64,000 bases of DNA from Fragum whitleyi (lineage: Eukaryota; Mollusca; Bivalvia; Cardiida; Cardiidae), in contig OX411559.1 in the NCBI GenBank assembly GCA_948146395.1, positions 40,767,432 to 40,831,431 of the forward strand, written 5' to 3'. The notes beneath the pieces were generated by a model, which worked only from the letters and a program-made list of their open reading frames with translations, was not told the DNA's origin and did no database searches. Below, piece by piece: positions 1 through 38,630 of this stretch. The number at the start of each line of letters is the position of its first letter. Position 1 is the first letter of the stretch. A program made the position numbers and the translations under genes.

Positions 1-821
1 TGTCAATTTCACAACCCATTAACTGTAGCTCTTATTGTGTGAGAGATATGCTCTGAACAAAATGTAAAGGTACAAAATTTTAATTACAAAGGGCATTAAC
101 TAGAAAATGGGCAGGCTAGCATTGGTCTTGTACATGACCCTTTCCACAATGTGATCTTTAAGTGTATAAAGTTGCCAGTTGCTAGCACTTAGGATTCAGG
201 AGGAATGCTCGGGGAAAAAATGTAACAGAAAAACCAATAAAGGGAAATTAAGAAGTGCCAAATGTAAAAGTAACCTATCTTGACCCTTAAAATTTCTATC
301 AGGAAGGTGTTACCGTTAAGAACATCATGAAATTGACAAAATGACTGATTTTGGAATGATTTCGGAATGAGATTGAATTAGTGTGTGGAGCAAGTTTTGG
401 GTGAAATCCAAGGGAGGAAATCCAATTTCACTAAATTTGTTCTGGTTGAACAAAATTAGCTATATTAATAACCTCCCTTTTATAAAACGTACATTCTATG
501 CTGTTTGTGTATCTTCATCGATGAATCAGTAACTTTAAAATCCACAACAGCTAATAATATCTAATTGATTTGCATTAAATTTTGATCGTCTTCAACAATT
601 CTGAAAGGATTCAAGATGATTTTTTAGCGTTTTTGATCAATTTAAGTGAGTGTTTGGAATGGTTGAATGGATCGCTGGGTGAATGATTTAGAAAGATTTT
701 GATTGAAATGCGTGTCAATTTCATGTTGACTATACCCTGGTTTTAAATTTCTTTGCTGGATCACTAAAACTCTTAGAAATTTTGATGAAAACTTTCTTGA
801 AATTCTTCAGAGAAAATTTTA
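1..821. other. No gene recognised (PFK 3' intron)
   Basis: AT-rich sequence presumed to be intronic to PFK. A GAATGA-rich stretch at 340-440 resembles 1315-1440, 55890-55990 and 57893-57980, apparently one old dispersed repeat. No PFK C-terminal exon was found. Confidence 0.5.
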
Positions 822-1050
822 TTAACCCTTTGCTGTTTTATCCCTGCTTTTTACGTGCCTGTGATTTTATGATTGAGAAAACATTGCGAAGAAAGAAGAA
901 ATTGCTTCTGACAAGCAATTTCTTCTTTTTCCACACTATTTTCTACCCTACAGAATGGTTATTTTTCAAATTAAATCCACTTTAAATTTTCGTCTGCAAA
1001 ACCTTTGAATTTGGACAGGTCCAAAATTTTGTAAAACAGGAAAGGGTTAA
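822..1050. mobile_element. MITE with TTAACCCTTT termini, copy 1 (229 bp)
   Basis: The element starts TTAACCCTTTGCTGTTTTA and ends AAAACAGGAAAGGGTTAA, imperfect inverted repeats of about 18 bp that include TTAA. An identical-length copy is at 6807-7035. It has no coding capacity; an internal foldback (gaaattgcttctgacaagca) is present. TTAA may be the target site, which fits piggyBac- or Kolobok-type non-autonomous elements. Confidence 0.8.
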
Positions 1051-3759
1051 CCTATGAACATAATTAAATGGGAAAAATGGCTTGTTCAAGCAATTTCTTC
1101 ATTTTCCACATTATTTTATCTAGAAGGCAGTTTTTGATAATAAGGAAGGGGGGCCTCCCTTCTGCAGCCTATAGATTTCAGTTTCATGCAGAATTTCAAT
1201 CAAAATGAATCATGATGTAATCCTTGGAAAAGAAACCATCCTATTTGTATGTTCGAACTGAAATCCTGAATCTGTGGATACCAATACCCCAGCTACAGTA
1301 AATATAATAAAAATTACATAATGAATGATTTCGAATGATTCTGTAATGAAATTTAATAGGAATGATGAGTGAGTTTTGAGTGAAGTTCAAGAAAAGTAAT
1401 AAAATATCCCTCATTTCTCCAAAATAAGACAAAATCTATATTTTTACCTCACTTTAATAAAATAACATACTTGTCTGTTATCTAGTATTCAGGGATAAAT
1501 CAGACGCTTTGAAATTCACTCTACCCAATAAACTCATTTTATGATTGATAAATTTGAATGCAATGTTAATCAGAAACCAGATTTCAAAGTGTTTTTTGAA
1601 CATTTTGGAGCATTTTTTAATGGTTTGAGCGTTTAGAATGAATGAATTGAGGGCTGAGCAAATGAATTTCGGATGTTTTTTATCAGAATGAATGTTTATT
1701 ACATGATGTTACTAACTGTTGGCTCTGAAGTGTTTGAAAGTAAAATTGTGGAACAATCTTGTGAATTAAGGGTTCAGGAAAATGAAAACTACATGTAGGT
1801 CACAGAAATAACCAAAAATTATTAAGTCATTGTTTCCCCTTATTGAGGAAATTTTTGAACAAGTCATAAATTAATCTATGATTCAAAACTTATTTCAGCA
1901 CTGCTTAATATGATTATAAAAATATATTTCAGAATTTGGTTATTTGTAGTATTGATTCTATAATTGTGGATTAATGTCACAGTGTCTATTGGCCTAGCAG
2001 ATAAGACTCTGCTCACCTCAAGTTAAGAATACATGCATGTACATATGCATCTCCATCCTGTTATACAGTGTATACCATTCTGTTCCTGCGTAAATGCATT
2101 TACAAGCTTTTAGCACTAGGATATCAACTTATTAATTGTCACTACTGTAGAATATTAGCTGCACCCCAAGAAGAATATTTGTTAATACAGCAGAGGATAA
2201 TGATGGGATACCACGATGAAATCACTCTTGAGATCTGCCTGTTTCTTCATCAAACTCTTTGTAAAGCACTGTCTGATATCGAGATTATGGGAACACTTGT
2301 CACCCAGAAAGCAATTAGTTTGTTAGTTGGCCAGCCTTGGGATCAAACCTGTGTTTTGACAGTTTTTAGCTATTCACACAATCAACTAAGCCTGCTTCTC
2401 GACCATAAATTGACAAAGATTCTCTTAAAATTGTGAATAAAAAGAATCTGTGGAAGTTTGTACTCTGTATTTTGCCATGTGACATGTACAGGCAGTCAAA
2501 ACTCAGTTTCTGTCTTCTTGTTACTGTATCAAGGACATTACACTTCCCTAGGATGGATGTTCTTTCATTAGACAATGTGGAGATTTCATAATTCAGCATT
2601 CATTTGGACTCCTGAAACAAAAAAAATCAACTCATGAAGTTCTTCAACAACATTCCAACCAATTTCTTTCAAAACAAAATGGTAACTTTAAAATCTATTC
2701 AAATAAAATAGAAAAAATAAATGTTTATATATGTTAAATACAATTTATCTTATTGCAGAGATGGAAAATTAAATTGTTTATTTTTCGTTTTGACACCACA
2801 TGCAACAAAATTACAGATGTATCTTGGCAGTTGGTGAATGAAAAATTTGTTTCTTTTTGTTTCCCACACTGAAAAATCACAGGATTTCATCATATCCAAC
2901 AGCTACCCGCCAAATTTAGAGGTCCTACCTAGTATCAATCTAAATGTGGTAATAAAGACGACTGTCGTAATGGCTTTCTTCAACAGATTTTAATTCACAG
3001 TGTTAACTGTCCAATGAGTAAGGCCTGCTGACCAAGTTTATTGAATTTTAATCCATTGAGATATGAAACTCAATTTTGCATATTAGTGTGATTTAATTTT
3101 TAGTTTCATATCTTCATGAAAAAAATCCATTCATAAATTGATCATAGAATAATCATTGAAACCTAGGTAAAAGTATCAAACCTTTTTTTTTTCTTTTTTA
3201 AATTATGATAATAAAAATAATTAGTAAACCTTCAAATAAGTAATTTTGTAAAATATTTGGACACTTTCAACTGCATTTAAACACGCGGAATTTTTCATGA
3301 CAGCCTCGGGGGATGTTTTCCCATTTACATTGTACGTTGAGGACTAGGGCCGAATAATAAACTGGTAATTGGCGCTGGAACGGGTTAGCTAGTACTGCTT
3401 TCATTCTCAACAGTAAATTGGTCGCACAGTAGCAGAACATAATCATCGATCGATTTTTCTTGAGAAAATTAAAGAGCCATACGTTCTCGGATGTCGAAAA
3501 ATCGGACTAGACACGGAGATCAAAAACTAATAATATAGGCTATTTCCTACCTTTGTCAACGTAAAAATGGATGTGCCCTATTGTCTGTGTTTAATTAGAA
3601 AATTCAAAGGCATAGTCTTGACGTTTCAACTTTATTTTGGCGAATCTTCTGCGTTTCAATTGACTTCGAAATTTTACTACCGTGTTTATTGTTTACAGGC
3701 AAAGTCGCGCGCTAGACAGGAAATACGTCATCTACGAGTCAAACAAATGTATATTTGAC
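1051..3759. other. No gene recognised (PFK intron)
   Basis: AT-rich intronic sequence. A 122-codon open frame at 2068-2436 (+) has no family resemblance and no splice-consistent partner. A second GAATGA-rich repeat copy is at 1315-1440. No PFK exon was found on the minus strand. Confidence 0.5.
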
Positions 3760-3928
3760 TAAGAAAAAAACTAAGATTAAGTTTCAACTTAAACTTAGAT
3801 TTCCACTAAGAATTGGCTAAGTCGTTACTTAGTGAAAAACTAAGCAAATAATTTTCACTTAGTAGAAAATTTTTCAACTAAGAAAATTTCTTAGGAAAAA
3901 TCTAAGATGTTTCGTGGATACGGCCCCT
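3760..3928. repeat. CTAAG/CTTAG-rich MITE remnant
   Basis: About ten CTAAG or CTTAG pentamers in both orientations form a foldback that ends in ttcgtggatacggcccc. The matching left end (ggggccgtatccacgaa) is absent, so the element is truncated. Its right end joins the core of the Helentron-like copy at 3929. Confidence 0.55.
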
Positions 3929-4243
3929 GGAGAACATTCTGACCAAGTTTCATGATGATTGGACCATATTTGTGGCCTCTAGAGTGTAAACAAGAAAATT
4001 GTCTTTTAGGCCCCTTTTCCCTTGGTATGACACAGAATCTTCCCATTTTCGATAGGGTTCATCCTTGCGACCTGGAGAACATTCTGACAAAGTTTCATGA
4101 AGATTGGTCCATATTTGTGACCTCTAGAGTGTAAACACCTAAATTGTTGACGTCTGACGACGGACGACGCACGACGGACGACGGACGACGGACATCCAAT
4201 GATCACAAAAGCTCACCTTGAGCACGATGTGCTCAGGTGAGCT
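3929..4243 (+). mobile_element. Helentron-like (pearl) element, 3' part, AGCTCACCT family
   Basis: Two diverged core repeats (tggagaacattctgac..., about 160 bp apart) are followed by a (GGACGAC)n microsatellite at 4152-4192 and a terminal hairpin, agctcacctt...aggtgagct (4210-4243). The 5' end is missing. The same terminal hairpin ends the element at 32469-33436. It lies in the PFK intron about 19 bp from the exon 12 donor. Confidence 0.75.
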
Positions 4244-4264
4244 AAAAAAATGTTAATTACTTAC

Positions 4265-30009
<25,745 letters not shown>

Positions 30010-30093
30010 AATTATATTATGGTCTCTCAGATATCAGTCCAAGAAATGTCCAAGAGACTTGCTGTGGCTCTGGTGATAGGTTTTGAAATACAC
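30010..30093 (-). promoter_or_regulatory. Probable PFK 5' UTR with upstream splice acceptor
   Basis: Reading leftward on the minus strand, the sequence tttttcag ends at 30094, leaving an 84-nt leader before the ATG at 30009. A standard polypyrimidine-AG acceptor here suggests a non-coding first exon farther right. No promoter or that first exon could be recognised. Inference only. Confidence 0.4.
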
Positions 30094-30471
30094 CTGAAAA
30101 ATAAATAACAACAGGGATGTTGAATTCTTATGCCAGATTTCTTCATATTTAGCTTTTCCTCTTGGGACAAGTACATTTTCAAAGTCAATTGTCCTTGGAA
30201 AAAAGAATATATCTCAGAGCAATTTTGGCAAATCTTTGAACAGTACAAAATGAATTTCAAGGACAAGTTATCAATATTATATTACAGAGTTGAAAATCTT
30301 GAAGAAAATGTTGAGTTTCAGCATTTTCTTCATAAACAAAAATATCTTCTGAAAGTATACAAATTATTTTTTTTTCCGACAAGTTCATATTAAACAGTAG
30401 AAAACCATCTCCACTTGTCTAGGGAACATGAGGAAAAATCGGTATAATTTCTACACCCCAGATTAACTTAA
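30094..30471. other. No gene recognised upstream of PFK exon 1
   Basis: AT-rich sequence with an 87-codon frame at 30130-30393 (+) lacking any recognisable family. It is presumably an intron in the PFK 5' UTR. Confidence 0.4.
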
Positions 30472-30755
30472 GGATTGATTGAATGATTGAATGGAGTTTA
30501 GCGCCGCTTTCTACATTATTTCAGTTATATCCGGCGGCCGGAGCACCTAACAATGGATTCCTGGTATTCCTTTCACCCGTACTACCATTACATCCTTTCC
30601 TAGCCTCCTACTGCTATCTCACATAGGTTTACAATTATTCACCCAGTGCTGAGAGACAAACGTCGGAAAGGATATTTGTCGCCACCGGGGATCAAACCCA
30701 CGACTTCCAGATTGGAAGTCTTATGCCTAACCAACTGCGCTATGGTGGCGGCTAA
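30472..30755 (-). repeat. tRNA-derived SINE, family 2, with tRNA head
   Basis: Minus-strand head ccaccatagcgcagttggtt (A box) ... gtgggtttgatccccgg (B box), then the body shared with 26284, 33790, 35345 and 59336, and an ATTG-rich tail (tgattgaatgattgaat in plus notation). The outer arms (gccgcca / tggcgg) could still pair as an acceptor stem. Confidence 0.85.
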
Positions 30756-30927
30756 TATAAACTTTAGGAGAAAAAGTTTGCACTCTGATGTTTACACACA
30801 CAGACTGCTTTATGGTCCACTGTCTATTAAGAGACCCAAAGCAATAATAATTATTCTTATTCCACTTATAGAAATCAGTAGCATGAGACTTCAATGAAAT
30901 GATAATGTTTTGGTAGTACTAGTACAA

Positions 30928-31190
30928 ACAAGAGCATCGTCTACAGCTGCAATGCTCAGATGCAGGTGCTGGATGATGATGCAAAAAATCTAAGTCAAAA
31001 AAGGAACATAACTCATACAAAAATTCTTTCAGAGTCATCTCCCTTGATAGTCTGGATAACTCTTGTGATGGTGACCAATCCAAGTTTCATGAAGACATCT
31101 TCAATAACACCAGAGATATGAGCAAGGTTAAAGTCATGCCAATGCCAACATCAATGCCAATGCCAACACCGATGCAAATGACGCAAGGTG
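30928..31190 (+). mobile_element. Helentron-like element, 5' part
   Basis: 5' end acaagagcatcgtctacagc with the hairpin arms gagcat / atgctc, then typical core sequence (ccaatccaagtttcatgaag). A short (atgcca)n stretch at 31133-31176 follows and the element stops without a terminal hairpin. Confidence 0.55.
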
Positions 31191-31311
31191 ATGATACTTT
31201 GTGTTTTCTCAAAAAAAAAAATAAGATAAGCTTAAAAAAAAAAATGGAACCATGGTTAAGTGCATCAGCTACCAGCTTAATTCCATGCAGACCTGTTCAA
31301 ATATTTGCATC

Positions 31312-31392
31312 TTAACCCTTGTCATGCTGAATAAATTTTGGCTAAAAATTTTCATCAAAATCTGAATCCAGGTTCAGCATGATAAGGGTTAA
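31312..31392. mobile_element. CCCTTGTCATGCTGAA MITE, 81-bp deletion derivative
   Basis: Both terminal repeats (ttaacccttgtcatgctgaa and ttcagcatgataagggttaa) are kept, with most of the interior lost. It lies 12 bp from the next full copy, in tandem. Confidence 0.88.
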
Positions 31393-31404
31393 ATAAAACT
31401 TGTA

Positions 31405-31638
31405 TTAACCCTTGTCATGCTGAACCCTGAATATACCTGCTTTGGCAGGAGCTATAGACAAACATATGTGCAATCTGATGTTAATCTACACCACCTGTTT
31501 CTCACTTTCAAACCAGAATTGTCAATAGATTTAGTTTTTCATATAAAAATTGACCTTTAATTGGTACTTTCATGGCTTTTGCCCTGTGATTTTGATGAAA
31601 TTTTTTAGCAAAAATTTATTCAGCATGACAAGGGTTAA
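31405..31638. mobile_element. CCCTTGTCATGCTGAA MITE, full copy (234 bp)
   Basis: Starts ttaacccttgtcatgctgaa and ends ttcagcatgacaagggttaa; interior as in 9652-9895. Confidence 0.9.
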
Positions 31639-32468
31639 GCATGACTTTTATTATTATCAGTCAGTGTCAATGACAATAAAGAATCTACGAAAAAGAACTA
31701 CAGTAAACGGGACTCAAACAAATAGTTCATGTGTAAACAATTATGAATACCTAAAAAGCTCTAATGGAACTCTGGGTTTCGATTGGAATCATCACATTTC
31801 CACAAGAAAGGGATGGGCATTTATTAGAGGCTATGATATGTATCGATGACCCAGTGCAAAACATATACCGGTAGGCAGTTACAATTGTTTTGAGCTGTGC
31901 CATCAATATTTGGTAAGTCAAAGAAAAGTGGCCAAAATAAACACAAACCACACAAAATATTACCATTCGATGGGGTGCATAAATTAATTTTTAGTGACCT
32001 TGATTTTATGGGTATGGGCCTTTATTAGAGGCTTCAAGAGTTTGTAAAATCATATCAAAGATGGTCGATTTCAACCTCCAAAAGGGGCAGGGGGTTTCAT
32101 CAGAGCATTGGGTTCTATTAGAATTTTTACAGTATATAATTGGAATGTACACAAATCAGCAATGTTTGGAGGTGAGCCAAAGCTTACATACCAAAAGTGC
32201 ATGGTGATCATAATCAATGTCCATACTAATTTGTCAAAATTAAACATGAACATACTGAATCTGATTTATAGTCTTAGCTTAGGGTAGTGATGGGCTGATT
32301 ATAAGGTGGTTTGGGCTTCTAATAATAACTATCAATTGAGAAATCTCAATGATAAAATGGATTTATTGGTTTGTTAAATTTAATGGCAAGCATTAAATGC
32401 TATGAAAGATAAATTTTACTAATTTAGCCTGTTTTTATTTGTTTTTCTGGTAAAATCCTGTTAATTGA
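31639..32468. other. No feature recognised
   Basis: AT-rich intergenic sequence or PFK 5' intron. A short repeated phrase (gggcttttattagaggct) occurs near 31817 and 32008. Confidence 0.4.
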
Positions 32469-33436
32469 GACAAGAGGACCATGATGGTCCTAGATCGCTC
32501 ACCTGCGTCTCTTTGACCCCTGGGACATCACATAAATTAAATAGACAGATGTCAACAAGGAGATAATTTCAACATAAGATCAATACCATGGACAGTTTTC
32601 AGCCAAGAGCAAGAAAAATATGCCTTTTCTGTCTTTGATTTAAAAAGGAATGCAGTCGGGTGGAGCCAAAATGTGACCCAGGGTCTTGGTATGAAAAAAC
32701 TTGGTAGGGGTCCACAAGATGATGCTACATACTAAATATGAAAGCGGTCTGCCTTCTGGTTTCAGAGAAGACAATTATTGAAGATTTTCACCGATTGTGT
32801 TCAGATGAGCTATAAAGGATGTGCCTCGGTAGAGCCCAAATATGACCCTATGGTCTTAATCTTTGTAGAGGTCCTCTAGATGATGCTACATACCAAATAT
32901 GAAAGCTGTCTGCCATCTGGTTTCAGAGAAGAAGATTTTTGAAGATTTTCTTATTTTCACCCATCATGCTCAGAAGAGCTAGACAGAATGTGCCTGGTTG
33001 GAGCCCATATATGCTCCCAGGGTCTTGATATGAACAAACTTAGTAGAGGTAAACTAGATGATGCTACATACCAAATATGAAAGCTGTCTGCCATCTGGTT
33101 TTAGAGAACAAGATTTTTGAAGATTTTCCTTTTTTCGACCTTTGCGCTCAGAAAAGCTAATAGGGATGCACCTGGACGAAGCCCAAATATGACCCCAGGG
33201 TCTTGATAAGAACGAAATTGGCAGAGGTCCACTAGATAATGCTACATACCAAATATGAAAGCTGTCTGCTTTCTGGTTTCAGAGAAGAAGATTTTTGAAG
33301 ATTTTCCTTTTTCACCCTTTTTGTTAGGAGTAAAGGGAAAGTTAAGGCTTGATTTCGCTTAAATACAGCTGATGACGGACGCCGGACATTGTACAATCAC
33401 AATAGCTCACCTTGAGCACTTTGTGCTCAGGTGAGC
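32469..33436 (+). mobile_element. Helentron-like (pearl) element, full, about four 160-178-bp units
   Basis: 5' end acaagaggaccatgatggtc (hairpin aggaccatgatggtcct), then atcgctcacctg. Core units recur at about 32727, 32886, 33064 and 33241 (gctacataccaaatatgaaa). A short gacggacgccggaca microsatellite and the terminal hairpin agctcacctt...aggtgagct (to 33436) close it. The 5' gctcacctg is complementary to the last arm caggtgagc. Confidence 0.88.
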
Positions 33437-33789
33437 TAAAAAAAATCTTAACCAATCAGTGGTCAGTGATATGCTAAATAATATAACACATACCAATTGA
33501 TTATCAATATCTATATCAAACAACAAAGATAAGAAGTTTTAAATTATACCAGTTTTTCATCAATGCATAAATCTTAAGAAAATTGAACCACCAGTAGCCT
33601 TGTTAAGCCAAAGTGCACATTCATTGATTATTGTTTTGATTTCTAAGAAACCAATTGTAGTATTGATCATTAGTTGATTTTGCTCCTCCTACTAAAAACT
33701 GAAAATCGATTATGATTTGAAGCCGATTGCCCAACACTAGTTCAGGAATTGAACCTTAAACTAGCCCTTGTGCCAAAGACTTTGATAGT
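33437..33789. other. No feature seen
   Basis: AT-rich non-coding sequence between two repeats. Confidence 0.4.
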
Positions 33790-34058
33790 ATGTAGTTTTT
33801 TGCCACTTTCAACATTTATTCAGTTATATCGCAGAAGCTGGAGCACCTAACAATGGATTCCTGTTATTTCTCTCACCAGTACAACCATCACATCCTTTTC
33901 TAGCCACCAGCTAATAACTCACATAGGCCTATGATTATCAAACCATTGGTGGGAGACAAATAGTCGCAAAGAATAAGTGCCACCATGGGGAATCAAAACC
34001 AGGAACGTCTAGATAGACAGTCCTATGTGTTACCAACTGCGCAATGACAGTGGCTTTG
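33790..34058 (-). repeat. tRNA-derived SINE, family 2, diverged
   Basis: Body matches 30472-30755. The minus-strand tRNA head is mutated (cattgcgcagttggta A box kept, gttttgattccccatg B box degenerate). Confidence 0.8.
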
Positions 34059-35344
34059 TGCCCAAGACATGTTGCAGGTCCCTCAGGCCTCTATTGATTC
34101 TAAAATTCAGTCTTTCCAAAAAAAATATATTTTCAACTTATAACAGAGGTTCAGATAACAAGGTGTAAATCTATTCTTAAATCTTTATTCCTTGAATAAA
34201 CACTATGTTGTGTGTACTCATTTGAATCGTCCCAATGAGACGATTCAAATGGGTACCAACAAAATAGCATTTGCTCAAAATCTTCAAAAATATTTGAATC
34301 TTAAATTCCAAATAACCCCTCCATCAGTAGCTCTGCATATATAAATCACATACACAGGCCTTTTTCTGGATTTAAGGGGGTAAGAGGCCGGTCCCTTTAG
34401 AAAGGGCAAAAACACAGAGTGGGTAAACTGGACAAATTGGCAATTATATGGTCATTAACTACATGTCTTAAGGACCTTCAACATGGTAGCTTCTACCAAC
34501 TTCTCCCTAAAATCCACAGGCCTAGGGACAGAGGAATGGTTTTAGTGTTAATGAATAACCAGTTTTTTGTGCAGGATTGTATGGATCATGATCGAATAAA
34601 ATACCGTACTTTGGGATATTTTCGCATTGTCTTATTTTTGTCATTTTTGACCAAAATGCATCGCTTTTACCTTGGTGCAACAGAATAAAATTTTGTAAAC
34701 AAGTTTAGGGTTGTGGAAATACAACTTTTCTCCACTTATCCATGGACAAGTAAACGTCTATTTCCTACTTGTCCAAGATCAAAAAGAACATGCAGGAAAA
34801 AAAATGAATAGATAGATATAAAGAAAACATTGTTTTTAATGAAGAAAATGCTGTAAGTTTAATCCATTATTTTCTTCATTGAAGACAATACTTTCTGTCC
34901 TTTGATGAAACCAATAGGATGGCTTTTCTACTATTATTTTTTAAATACAGTTACAAGATTTATTCTGGTATTCACAAAAATGTGTCAAATTACTCACATT
35001 TTGATAACAATACAATTATTGAATTCATATTCATAACAATTCTAATAGAGGTTTTTCATGAAATTATCTCCCCTGCATAGTCTAGTGAAAATATCAAGGT
35101 ATTTTCTGGACTGAAAATTCCTTTCACTCACACTTTCGCAAAATGAAAAAAATGGTGCCAAATTTGGATTTTAGGAGCCAAATTTGGATCCATTTTTCTT
35201 CCAAAAATTATGCTTGATAAAATCTTAAGTTAATTTTTATATTATAGCTCATCGTCAGGGGTTTGATTTAAATGTCATTAAACATTTATCCTGGTGTACC
35301 ATATTTCTGTGAATGTTAAATTTAAAAGTCCCTTAAACATTACT
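34059..35344. other. No gene recognised; one short palindrome
   Basis: A palindrome catttgaatcgtc...gacgattcaaatg lies at 34211-34243. A fragment with cacttatccatggacaagt-type palindrome near 34734-34752 resembles sequence near 57233 and 57566. The frame at 34419-34688 has no recognisable family. Confidence 0.45.
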
Positions 35345-35499
35345 TTTATTTGTTTGAATGGGTTTTACGCCACTTTCAACAATTTTACGGTTATATCGTG
35401 GCGACCGGATCACCTAACAATGGAATCCTGGTATTTCTTTCACCTGTACTACCATAACACCCTTTCTTAGCCTCCGACTGATATCTCACATAGGTTTAT
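35345..35499 (-). repeat. tRNA-derived SINE, family 2, truncated
   Basis: Tail and about 150 bp of body (ttacggttatatcgtgg, cacctaacaatggaatcctg), ending abruptly at ataggttt about 120 bp before the 3-kb element. Confidence 0.75.
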
Positions 35500-35622
35500 A
35501 GCGAGGTATCATTTGGAAAGCGCTTCGCTAACTTTTTCATCCTAAATGCAGGGCAGATTCCATAATCCCTGTTTCTCATCACTTTGTGCCTTCTTATTGG
35601 ATTTGTCAAATCTCTAATATTA

Positions 35623-38600
35623 CAGTTGTTCAGGCAGTAGCGGATAGTTAACGAAATTATCGAAGCATGTGTTTCTATTACAAAACAAAATCTATGTTGT
35701 GTGGTACTAATCAGTAGGAAAATATGCATTCTTTCGATTGAAACCACTTTCAGAATACTAATGTTGTTTATACGTCAGATAAACGCTTTCTGCACACAGC
35801 ACTAATTAGGTCAATAGCGGATAGGTTCGGGTAATAACGGATAGGTAGTTGAGGGGAAGTCTCAAAAATGACAATGACACTATTTCACTATTTTTGGGTG
35901 CAGAAAGAGCTGTATTTAAGCGAGTTTGATCCTCAAAGGCCTGCAGATCGGACTCAGGCAGAACTTGATCAAATTTGAATTATTAAAAAAAATGGGCAGA
36001 ATAACAGATTTTAAAAACATTTTGGTGAAGCAGTAAAATAATTATGGGTTTGAGCCTACTACCTCGTATCCGCGGTTTTAATTTACCTGTAGTTGTAAAA
36101 TATTAGAATTAGAACGACAACGTACTGCTTTAACATTCATATTTTTGCTGCATATCTCGCACAAAAGGGGATAACCAGAAATTCCAAAAACAAAATGTTT
36201 ATGTTCACCAGCCTATATCTTTTAAAGAAATATTTTTACCAAGATACATTCATACAGTTTCCGCCGGCCCCAAAGTTTCAGCTGTGGTCATACTGCGTAG
36301 CTCGTGTTCAAGTATTCTCTTAAGCATATATACATGTAGTATCAAATGAAATGAAGGACTAAGAATAGTGATTTAACTGAAAGATTGTTTATAGATACAG
36401 AGAATCTCCAAAGAACTGTCCCTGGGAATAAAACTCATGACAAATATGTGCCACCACTGTTATTTTTGATTGAAGATGGTTTCAAAGTATTTTTCTAACA
36501 GATCGTCCATATCACCATTCTCTGATATTGCTTAGTGACTCAGTGATTTAGTGACCAAACAAAACCCCGAAACTACAGCCTAGTGAATAAGCTGGAAATT
36601 AGAATATTTGGTCGCCCATATCAGACTGCTTCCTTTTCATATTCGTTTTCATACTATCAAACTGGAAAAATCTGTCTAACCAAACAGTCATTTAAGGTAC
36701 AAGAGGACAGTAGTGTTTTTGAGATAAGTGAATAAATTTTGGTATATATATATAACTTCGAGTTAGTGTGATCTCAACGGTGTATATTTTTTAAATTTTG
36801 ATAAGGAAAATACGATTCTGAGGGCCTTCTACAAAATGAACTTCCCCCATTTAAATGAGCTGTGCAATTTGATACAAGACATTTGTGTTCTGAAATTTGT
36901 ACCAAAATTAAGCTTAATGAATGCCAAAATGCAAATGCCATATTAAAACTTTTGTAACTAAATAAAGAGACATATGAGTAGCTTATAATCAATATTCACT
37001 TTTTATTACTGTTCCACAAATCTCACTTATAACAAAAAATTAATACATTGGCCTGATGAAATTTGTTCTGTTTTCCATACTATTTTCTACAATTATATTT
37101 CGATTATCAGGAAAAGTTTTAAAAACTTCCAACGTGCTGATTTTTTTAAAATCCGGATTTTAAGATTGTCATTTTGACGTTTAAACTATAACGTTGATGT
37201 TTAAATTAACCAAATATTTTCCTGTGTTTATTTGAATTCCTTTGCGATATAAAGGGAAAAAAATCACAGACGTGTTCATATGTCTTTGAGAAAAGAACCC
37301 TCAAAATTATATTCAAATACACCGAGAACTTCGCGGAACAATGAATTATTAACCTTTAACAAGTATTCCTGATCAGTGACTTTAATAAGTTTTACTTCGA
37401 CGTCGCTATAACTTAAAATTAAGTTTATTTCACAAGCTCGACGCTATGACGTTACCATTAAATAGCATGTTTAAAAGATATTTGAGGATGCAGTGATAAC
37501 ATTTTCAATAAAATCGGAAAACATCAATGCATGTTTATGAAAAACGAAAATCTTATTTGCGTTTAATCTTTTAATATACAGAAATCAATCGAATACTTTT
37601 TGTGGTACGGTAAAATGATCACAAAAAGATGCGAGCATACAAAAAGAAAGCCCGGAAATATTAAAAAAAACATCTGGCCAAATTTTACAGATATTTTTTT
37701 TCGAGTCGCACTATCAATATCCATCTATCTCTTTCCTGAATTTACTGGTGAAAATGCACGAGTTACACATTGATGTCCGTGACTATAATGAAACTTGTCA
37801 TACTGTAATTAATCGGGAATATTCAAGTTTTAATTGGGTTTAGATATAGATCAGCCAGAACATTCATTTTAAGTCTGTCTTTGTCTTCAACAGCTATAAT
37901 TCTTAAAGAGACAAAGTCGTTTATGAGTTCCATTGTCATAAAAAATGAATGAATACAGTATGTGTTTGAGTGCTCACAGTAATTTGTTGAAATTTTAGTG
38001 GCTTAAAAAATCAGCATACCCCAACTCGTGAAATAATGCATAACTTTATTTGTGATTAAGGTTAGAATTACTCTTTTAGCATAAACTGACTGCCTCGTGG
38101 TTTATATTTGTCTTTTTCAATCCTCTGAGAAAATCTGATTCATGATTTTTAGTTTTTTGACGGTTGATGTTCACTTTGAGACAGTCCCCGTGAAACCATT
38201 TCCACTCGTAGGTACTATCCGCTACTGCCCGAATTGGGAGATGCCTTCATCAAGCGATAATTCAGTTAATATTCGAAAATTTTCTATCCAGATGTGTTGA
38301 TATAGTGCGAAATAGGTTTATCTACAAATTGATACCAAGAACCTGTTGATTGGCTTTGATTTACATGAACATTTTAAGTCCGAGCGATTGCTATTCCATT
38401 TACTATTGACCTGAAAAATTCAGCTTCCGGTTGCCTCGTTTCGGTTACAGCAAATTGAAAGTACAAAAACAAATGTAAAACAAATGGAATTTAGCTAAGA
38501 CATCCCTTGAATATCATATTGTATCATGGTAAAATAAATTTCTTTGAAATATTCTGTTAAAAAAGTTAGAGATCGATTTAAAAACAACCTATCCGCTATA

Positions 38601-38630
38601 CCCCAAAATCCGATACTGCCTAAACAACTG
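35623..38630. mobile_element. 3008-bp inverted-repeat DNA transposon, unnamed
   Basis: Left end cagttgttcaggcagtag and right end ctgcctaaacaactg are inverted repeats of about 22 bp with two mismatches, flanked by TA on both sides. A decamer tagcggatag or close variant is repeated near both ends in opposite orientation (about 35638, 35813, 35832; reverse complements near 38215 and 38589). No transposase frame over 72 codons is present, so it is non-autonomous or its gene is heavily interrupted. Superfamily unknown; TA target sites suit Tc1/mariner-related or similar groups. Confidence 0.72.

Noticed and set aside
2068..2436. 122-codon plus-strand frame
   Set aside because: No recognisable domain, no splice-consistent partner, inside a PFK intron on the opposite strand; likely chance.
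2521..2640. Possible PFK exon (minus strand, reading VQMNA after tttcag)
   Set aside because: Looks superficially like GMNAA of the second half, but the frame hits a stop at once and no donor follows.
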